Positions 59,475 through 64,000 of a DNA stretch of 64,000 nt are shown here, one piece after another (the stretch's first letter is position 1; the number at the start of each line of letters is the position of its first letter). The notes beneath the pieces were generated by a model, which saw only the letters and a list, made by a program, of their open reading frames with translations, was not told the DNA's origin and did not search any database. Source of the DNA: Thinopyrum elongatum (Eukaryota > Streptophyta > Magnoliopsida > Poales > Poaceae); the NCBI GenBank assembly GCA_011799875.1, contig CM022302.1, positions 106,321,473-106,385,472 on the forward strand, read 5' to 3'. The position numbers and the translations under genes are program-made.

Positions 59475-61421
59475 GAGGGGGAAGAAACAATAAATATAAT
59501 GCAAACAGATGCATAACAATGCATGACATGACATATAACGGTGCTAGGTGTGCCCTAACGCGGTGATAGGTGATACCGGCGAAGGGGGGAAACATCCGGG
59601 AAAGTATTCCCGGTGTTTGACGTTTTCGGACAGACGGACCGGAGGTGGATTGTTGCATGTTTGCTATGCTAGGGACGTGTGGTGAATGAACGGACTGCGT
59701 ATTTGGATTCGTCTCGTCGTTCTGAGCAACTTTCATGTAGAAAGTATTTTCATCCGAGTTACGGTTTATTTTATATTCATTTTTAAAGATTTAATTCATT
59801 TCTGAAATTATTATTAATTAAATTAATTCGAAAATACAATTATGACATCGTCGTGACACCAGCATGATGTCAGCGGTCAACTCTGACCGTTGACTGGTCA
59901 AACTGACACGTGGGTCCCACTGTCATAGACTAACCAAGTTAATTAGGGTTTAAATAAGCAGGATTAATTAAGTTTAATTAAACTAGATTAATTAAGTTAA
60001 TTATTATTTTTTATTATACATATATATATATATATATATATTTTTAAACCTTTTTTTTAAACGTGCCAGGGGCGTGGGCCCCAACTGACAGTGGCCCAGA
60101 GGGCCATAGCGGGTCGGGCGTGCGGGGGGTGGGGGGGGGGGGCAGGGCGCAGCCCCAACGAGCACACACCCATGGGCGCGCGGGGCGGGGCGCAGCTGGC
60201 TGCGGCCAGCGGGCGCGGCGAACCGGCCGGCCGGAGTTGCGCCCAGCAGCGGGCGGTGGGAGAGCGGGGCGTGCGGGCGCTGCTGTGGCCGGGGGCGGAG
60301 GGGCGAGGCCGTGGAGGAGCAGGGGCCATGCGGCGTGGTGGCGATGCGGGACGACGCGCGAGGGTCAGGCGGGGCGGCGAGGGGCGGCGGTCACTGCGGC
60401 GAGGAGAAAGGAGAGGAGGGAGGCGCTCACAGCCGTTGACGGGGAGCGGGGGCGGCGAGGCGTGGCGGTGACCCGCGAGGAGGAGGTTGGGGAGGTTCCG
60501 ACGACGGCGTTGGGCGACGAGGGGGACTCCGGCGTGGGGGAGGAAGGCGAGGGAGGCCGGATCCGCGACGGGGCCTCCGAGATCCGTCCATCTCCGGTGA
60601 GGAGGTGGCTTGGCGTAGCACAGACGCGAAGAGCCAGGCGGCGGCCGTGGGAGGAGCTCCTGCGAGGCGATGGCGCGAGGACAGCGGGAGGCGGCAGTTC
60701 CACGGGCGCGGGCGCGCCGGCGGGGTAGGGCTCTGGCGCGGCAAGGGATTCCGGGGCGGGGAGGGCAGCGCTGGAGAACGAGAGGGAGTGGGGCATCGGT
60801 CAGGAGGAGTGGGGGTCGTGGGGGAAGTGGGGAGGGGATCGCTAGGGTTCGGTCGCCCCAGGGGGGCTGTAGGCGGCGGCTGGGCCGGCCTGGTTGGCCC
60901 AGAGGCCAGCTGGGCCCTGGCCCAGTGGGAGGGGGGTTCTCCTTTTAAATATTTTTGTTATTTTGTTTTACCTTTTGTTTTTATTTATTCTTTTCTGTTT
61001 TATTTATTTTAGTTAGCAAAATAGTTTTACAAAAATATAACCCTTGCTCCTAAATTAGCATAATACCATAGGCCACTTCCTCAAAAAGTTGGGTGACTAA
61101 ATAAACTAGTTTAATATTTGTTTAGTTTTTAAAAGCATTTAAATAATTGTTCTTGCTATTGTTTTATTCATTACAGTGCATTTAAACACATTATAAAAGT
61201 GTGGTTCCTTCACCAATATCATTTGTGATTTATTTGTCACAATCCGAACAATTTAGTTTTAATATTTGAAAACTTTTGTTGTTAGCCTAGAATTTGAATT
61301 TGAATCGGTTTTGAACTAATGCGAGATTACCAACAGTAACCGAGGTGACGTGGCATCATTAGTGGGGAATTACTGTAGCTTAACTATCCGGGCGTCACAT
61401 CATTTTTCTCATCTCCTCCAG

Positions 61422-61664
61422 ATGGCTCCTCCTGCTGAACCTCCTACTGTACCTACAAATTTAAGGGCACCATTGTGGAGCCATATTCAAATCATAGAGA
61501 AATCACCTGGAGGGGGCAACACTAAATGGAAATGCAACCACTGTGGTCATGAAGCTTTGAGTAGCTACTCTAGAGTTTCTGCTCATTTGCTAAAGAAGAC
61601 AGGGAACCATGGTATCCATGCATGTAAAAAGGTCACAGTTGACATTCTGAATCCCTTTTTTTGA
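61422..61664 (+). CDS. BED-type zinc finger, N-terminal hAT transposase piece
   Basis: An 80-codon frame starts at ATG 61422, just after a splice acceptor TCCTCCAG. It contains PLWSHIQIIEK, WKCNHCGHEA with the paired Cys, SSYSRVSAHLLKKTGNHGI and an ACKKVT end. Order and spacing are those of the BED finger at the start of plant hAT transposases, which binds DNA at the transposon ends. The frame stops (TGA 61662-61664) before any catalytic domain, right next to the terminal repeat region. It could act as a DNA-binding fragment or be a relic. Confidence 0.65.
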   Translation: MAPPAEPPTVPTNLRAPLWSHIQIIEKSPGGGNTKWKCNHCGHEALSSYSRVSAHLLKKTGNHGIHACKKVTVDILNPFF

Positions 61665-61775
61665 AAAATAAATAAATAGTAAAACGTATCCGTATTGGCA
61701 CTTTTTCAAAATGACGAATTTACGTATCCGTATTGGCCCGATACTGATACCCGTATCCGTATCGGTGCATTCGAA

Positions 61776-62309
61776 TGTGTGCCCAAGTGGACTTTTTAAA
61801 TAAAAAATTGGCTGTTGAATACAAAAATATGGCCAAAGTTTGTTATTCTGGCCCACTTGCTCAACACTTATTTTGTGGAGGTCAACATGTACCCCGACTA
61901 TCCCGAGTTGACTATCCCGAGTTTGCTGCACGACGAACACACGAGACCACCATCAATCGACACAATGTTTCTCCTGTCTTCTTAACATCCAGTACCCAGC
62001 TGCCGTAGCTAGTAGTTTCCTGGTGGATGGGCTTGTTTTCTTTTGTTCCATCATGCCTCTCTTTCTCTCTCTCTCTCTCAGAAAAATGGAGTTGTGTTAG
62101 TCAAGGAGGAGCAAGTTCATCCCTGCAAAGGCTAGGGCAATTTAGGCCAGAATGAAGCCACACCATAGTTCTAGCTTCAGTTCTACCAAATTTTGCTAAA
62201 ACATGACTAACATTATTTGGGTCCCTTCTATTATGAGTAAAGGCAAATTCCCTATTTCCCATGTGATGCTGATTTTGCTCGACTATCATCGAGTACTTGG
62301 AACGATCCA
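61776..62309. repeat. 1.74-kb repeat copy 5, right part
   Basis: Continues from 57206 across the transposon: GTGTGCCCAAGTGG onward matches 49998-50535. Ends at CGATCCAT, where another copy begins in mid-unit. Confidence 0.75.
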
Positions 62310-62310
62310 T
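62101..62310 (-). pseudogene. RNase H-like domain fragment, second copy
   Basis: The frame contains HHMGNREFAFTHNRRDPNNV, then SHVLAKFGRTEARTMVWLHS, paralogous to 50304-50534 with about 80% identity by eye. About 69 codons; no catalytic residues included. Its left end in protein sense coincides with the junction at 62310. Confidence 0.6.
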
Positions 62311-63770
62311 TCTCTCCTACGATGTACTCTATATAAGTCACCATATTGATATGCATAATAAAACAACCATGTGTTTGATGCAGTGCAAAACTTTTGGGCA
62401 GGTGTGATCACTTGATCCAATATATTTCCACATCACAACATCACCTATGAATGATATAATGCTACATGACTGATCTCTTTTCATACTTTGACTTCACACT
62501 TTTCACACATCTATATGTGTATACTAAAGCTAAACAATGTAATAATACTTTTGGGGCTAAAATAAGCTTGTGAGGCAAACAGAATGCCAAAACGACAGAG
62601 TTACCTTGGGTGTAAGAAAGCTACATGACCAGTATGTATACTAGAAAGTGCATGCCTGGTTGAGTACGGTCTCTAGGAACTAGTAGAAGCTAGGTCGTAC
62701 TTCTGCACACAACTTTTCATCTAGGTTAGGTGTTCTTTAGCCATTCACAATTTTGCTACATCTTTGTGCTGATGCCTTCGGTGTTGGTAACTCTGCTGGC
62801 AGAGGCACAGAAAATATACACGTATACATGCTGGTGTCAAGCGTGGCTGGCCTCGTTGGTGACCTCTTGGATGTAAACAACTTTCTAGCTAATGCAAATG
62901 GTAGAAGAACTGTTGATTCCCGTAAAAGAAGTAAGATGTCTACACAGTATTGTGTGCTCAAGTGGGCTTTTTAAGTAAAAAATGACCATGGATAAACAAA
63001 AAGTATGCAAAATTTATTACTCCAGGTCCATGAGCCCACTCAGTCAGTCTCCTGTGTTGCAGGCAACAACATGTACTCCCAGTGTTCTGAGTCCGCCGCA
63101 GGATCAACACGCGATAAAACCATCAACCCACACACATGATTCTTTGCTCTTCTCCAACGACAATTTGACATTCAGCCCCCAATTGGCATAGCCGGTAGCC
63201 TTTTCCCTGATGGATGGACTTATGTGCTTGTTCATTGCGTCAAATGTCTATGCATTAGTGTGTGCTTCTCTCATGCACTCTTATTTGTGAGGGATTTTTC
63301 AGTGTGGTTAAGTCAGTTTTGCAAGGAGCACTGCAATCGATTGCATTCCAATTAGTTAATTTGCTTTCTACTTGGTTGTGCCATGCTTCACAAACTCATA
63401 TTTATAACATAATTAAGAAAAATATAATATAACCCCAAGTATATATGTGCTATTATATAAAGTATAAAGCAGTGAACAAAAATAATGAAAAAAAAATCCT
63501 TCCATGCCTGTGCATCGGCCAGTGTGTTAATTTTATTAACAACTAGACTTGCTTGTTGACTCATCGCATGGTTTAATTTATAGGATTTTATATTGCTCCC
63601 TAACGAACAAATGATCAAGTATACTAGCATCATCACACCAATAAAGTTCACCCCATCCGTAGAACAATTTGTTGTTCTGTTGCCCCCATCATAGTGATTG
63701 GCCGCGTAGGAGAACAAGACCCGTGGTTTGTCCAAACCTAACAAAGTTTAGCTTCTTATTAAAATGAAGT
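62310..63770. repeat. 1.74-kb repeat copy 6
   Basis: Starts inside the unit at TCTCTCCTACGATGTACTC and follows unit 1 (11700-13175) closely to GTAAAATG. No intact frame; several short frames are shared with unit 1 only through similarity. Confidence 0.78.
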
Positions 63771-64000
63771 AAAATGCCTCGAAGATTTGCACATCTCATC
63801 GGTGGAAACTGGACAAATGAACGCATCTTGTTTTCATTTTTGGTGTTTGAGTCAGTGAAGAAAAGCGAGAAGATGATGTGCACGTATGTAACTTTATAGA
63901 ATGAAAATGATTGATTTGGTGAACTCGTACCGTAGGCCTTGTGCTGACTACATATGAGAGAGAGAGAGAGAGAGGTGGAGGGAGGGAGAGGGAGAGATGT
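63771..64000. repeat. Start of the next 1.74-kb repeat unit (runs off the window)
   Basis: CCTCGAAGATTTGCACATC restarts the unit, matching 16972 onward. This junction has no CACTA element and shows the uninterrupted arrangement. A GA microsatellite starts at 63956. Confidence 0.75.

Larger units (their letters stand above)
57691..61399 (-). mobile_element. Gypsy solo LTR (3.7 kb)
   Basis: TGTGACGCCC at the left and GGGCGTCACA at the right form a perfect 10-bp inverted pair, flanked by the exact 5-bp duplication TCATT (57686-57690 and 61400-61404). There is no internal region or second LTR, so it arose by recombination between two LTRs. It is the same family as 1742-5366, in opposite orientation, with strong similarity at both ends and patchy similarity inside. 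It contains an (AT)n run at 60018-60041, a GC-rich block at 60060-60950 and the two coding-like patches listed separately. Confidence 0.93.
57207..61775 (+). mobile_element. BED-finger DNA transposon (hAT-like), split by a Gypsy solo LTR
   Basis: The ends are TCGAATGCACCGATAC and its inverted complement GTATCGGTGCATTCGA, a 16-base match. The duplicated flank TGTGTGCCC (57198-57206 and 61776-61784) is exact; one extra A sits between the right end and its flank. GATAC/GTATC words are repeated many times just inside both ends (57235-57310 and 61680-61765), probably transposase sites. Without the solo LTR and its duplication the element is about 860 bp, so it is non-autonomous. The BED finger suggests hAT, although a 9-bp duplication would also suit Mutator. 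Confidence 0.82.

Noticed and set aside
60063..61012. Gly/Arg-rich frames up to 221 codons in the solo LTR
   Set aside because: Same reason: low-complexity GC-rich LTR sequence, open by composition.

Overview
The window looks like intergenic DNA from a large grass genome, most likely wheat, Aegilops, barley or a close relative. The evidence is BARE/Angela/WIS-type Copia LTRs, a Stowaway MITE with CTCCCTCCG ends, a CACTA element, several hAT-like elements, very long Gypsy LTRs, and one intron-containing plant housekeeping gene. No bacterial or organellar gene organisation is visible. Most open reading frames are chance frames in transposon DNA.

Layout. 1-1741: decayed 3' internal part of a Gypsy element, followed by its 3.6-kb LTR (1742-5366). 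5477-6387: a broken host-like gene on the minus strand with a TATA box. 7348-9522: an apparently intact seven-exon PDX2 gene (glutaminase subunit of pyridoxal 5'-phosphate synthase), minus strand, 256 codons, with a Stowaway MITE in intron 2. 9523-11460: its upstream region. 11460-13196 and 16970-17520: a roughly 1.74-kb tandem repeat interrupted by a 3.77-kb CACTA element. 17665-24470: a diverged second copy of the PDX2 upstream half and its flank. It holds only PDX2 exons 1-2, with a hAT-like transposon sitting exactly on the exon-2 splice donor. 21186-31700: two direct tandem copies of a 4.3-kb segment; only the first carries an extra 1.87-kb hAT-like insertion. 31988-49264: a 5'-truncated BARE/Angela-like element with a second, complete but protein-dead relative (36330-45902) nested in it. 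51012-56132: a young Copia element on the minus strand with an uninterrupted gag-pol frame, two LTRs differing at 2 of 350 sites, and a 5-bp target duplication. 57207-61775: a BED-finger DNA transposon into which a Gypsy solo LTR (57691-61399) inserted. The 1.7-kb repeat recurs around these insertions at 49265-50720, 56250-62309 and 62310-64000.

How it fits together. PDX2 is the only convincing host gene: it supplies ammonia from glutamine to PDX1 for vitamin B6 synthesis. The rest records duplication and nested insertion. Empty sites can be read in paralogous copies for the MITE, the CACTA and the 21.6-kb hAT-like element, which orders many events. The best leads for something undescribed are: (a) short, apparently frame-preserving coding segments shared by two diverged 3.6-3.7-kb Gypsy LTRs; (b) a Copia lineage whose LTR pair is about 99% identical although its polyprotein is riddled with stops, implying mobilisation in trans; and (c) a 1.7-kb tandem repeat in which the same position has repeatedly become a microsatellite or G tract. 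Coordinates come from reading by eye; repeat edges not fixed by a target duplication may be off by tens of bases.
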